Shown in pieces: positions 5,992-6,438 of a DNA stretch of 6,438 nucleotides. The DNA lies in NCBI GenBank assembly GCA_023432005.1, contig JAEYVF010000137.1, forward strand, positions 1 to 6,438. The letters run 5' to 3'. Under the pieces are notes generated by a model, which did no database searches, had not been told where the DNA came from, and saw nothing but the letters and a program-made list of their open reading frames with translations. The position numbers and the translations under genes are program-made. Within the stretch, counting starts at the first letter, position 1; each line of letters begins with the position of its first letter. Origin of the DNA: Actinomycetes bacterium. Lineage in GTDB: Bacteria; Actinomycetota; Actinomycetes; Actinomycetales; Microbacteriaceae.

Positions 5992-6438
5992 CGCTCCCGT
6001 TCGACGTGCCCGTCGACCCCGACCGCGACGAGGCTCGCCGCCTGCTCGAGGACGAGCTCGAGAGGTCGCGGTACCAGCAGGCCGAGCGCGCCGGTGAGAC
6101 CCCGCAATGGCTGCGCGATCTCTACGCCTGGTTCGAAGACCTCATGAGCTCGCTGAGCGGTGAGGGCAGCATGCCGGCGTGGATCGTCGTGCTGGTGATC
6201 GTGCTCCTGGCGGTGCTCGTGGTGCTGTTCCTCGTGTTCGGGGTGCCGCGCCTGCGCGCGCGCAGCGGCCTGCGCTCGGCGGGCGACGAGCTGTTCGAGG
6301 CCGACGATCACCGCGACGCCCAGGCGATGCGGCGCGACGCCGACGCGGCAGCGCGGGCGGGGCTCTTCGCGGAGGCGATCGCCGAGCGGTTCCGCGCGAT
6401 CGCGCGATCGCTTCATGAGCGCACGCTCGTGTCGACCG
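5988..6438 (+). CDS. DUF4129 domain-containing membrane protein, N-terminal part (runs off the right edge)
   Basis: 150 codons are in the window and the frame is open at the edge. A charged N-terminal region (DEARRLLEDELERSRYQQAE, then PQWLRDLYAWFEDLMSSL) precedes one membrane helix at about 64-86 (WIVVLVIVLLAVLVVLFLV). After it comes DELFEADDHRDAQAMRRDAD and AGLFAEAIAERFRAIARSLH, the helical start of a DUF4129 domain. Known family members of this layout have a single helix and a cytoplasmic C-terminal domain. They usually lie next to MoxR-type ATPase, DUF58 and DUF4350 genes, which I would expect just beyond the edge. The GTG at 5988 overlaps the upstream stop as GTGA and suits translational coupling; an in-frame GTG at 5982 is the alternative. 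Function is unknown. An envelope-related role is inferred from context only. Confidence 0.8.
   Translation, partial: MTLPFDVPVDPDRDEARRLLEDELERSRYQQAERAGETPQWLRDLYAWFEDLMSSLSGEGSMPAWIVVLVIVLLAVLVVLFLVFGVPRLRARSGLRSAGDELFEADDHRDAQAMRRDADAAARAGLFAEAIAERFRAIARSLHERTLVST

Noticed and set aside
6396..6411. Perfect 16-bp palindrome GCGATCGCGCGATCGC
   Set aside because: It lies inside DUF4129 coding sequence and is explained by the codons for Arg-Ala-Ile-Ala-Arg-Ser in GC-rich DNA. No second copy was seen in the window.
5808..6416. 202-codon minus-strand frame opposite the membrane operon
   Set aside because: It is a His/Arg-rich shadow of two plus-strand genes with clear membrane helices.

Overview
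The window is about 70% G+C, uses GTG starts and strongly G/C-ending codons, and carries the mtrA-mtrB-lpqB locus, so it comes from the chromosome of a high-GC Actinomycetota. The gene order (a ComF-family gene after lpqB; a divergent polytopic membrane protein and a DUF4129-type protein on the other side of mtrA) is what I would expect in Microbacteriaceae. That family assignment is inference from synteny recalled without a database search.

Layout. The minus strand, read right to left from 4348 to 1, holds one compact operon: mtrA (OmpR-type response regulator), mtrB (membrane histidine kinase, GTG start 12 nt after the mtrA stop), lpqB (lipoprotein, ATGA overlap with mtrB), then after 62 nt a ComF-family phosphoribosyltransferase that runs off the left edge. 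The plus strand, 4882 to the right edge, holds a second operon: a six-helix membrane protein of the glycerophosphodiesterase-membrane-domain type, and, overlapping it by GTGA, the N-terminal part of a single-helix protein leading into a DUF4129 domain. The two operons diverge from a 533-nt intergenic region (4349-4881).

How the genes work together. MtrB senses envelope state, its catalytic half phosphorylates MtrA, and MtrA binds DNA through its winged helix. In mycobacteria and corynebacteria this pair controls cell-wall and division genes, and LpqB acts outside the membrane as an accessory factor for MtrB. All motifs needed for a working phosphorelay are present. The divergent operon encodes membrane proteins of unknown function; a link to MtrAB is suggested only by adjacency.

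The genes are ordinary and conserved, and I see no mobile element, CRISPR array, tRNA or rRNA. The part worth a second look is the intergenic region. It contains an exact match to the actinobacterial LexA/SOS-box pattern, three 13-bp tandem repeats, two GC-rich hairpins and traces of a possible frameshifted small gene on the minus strand. None of these is proven functional from sequence alone.
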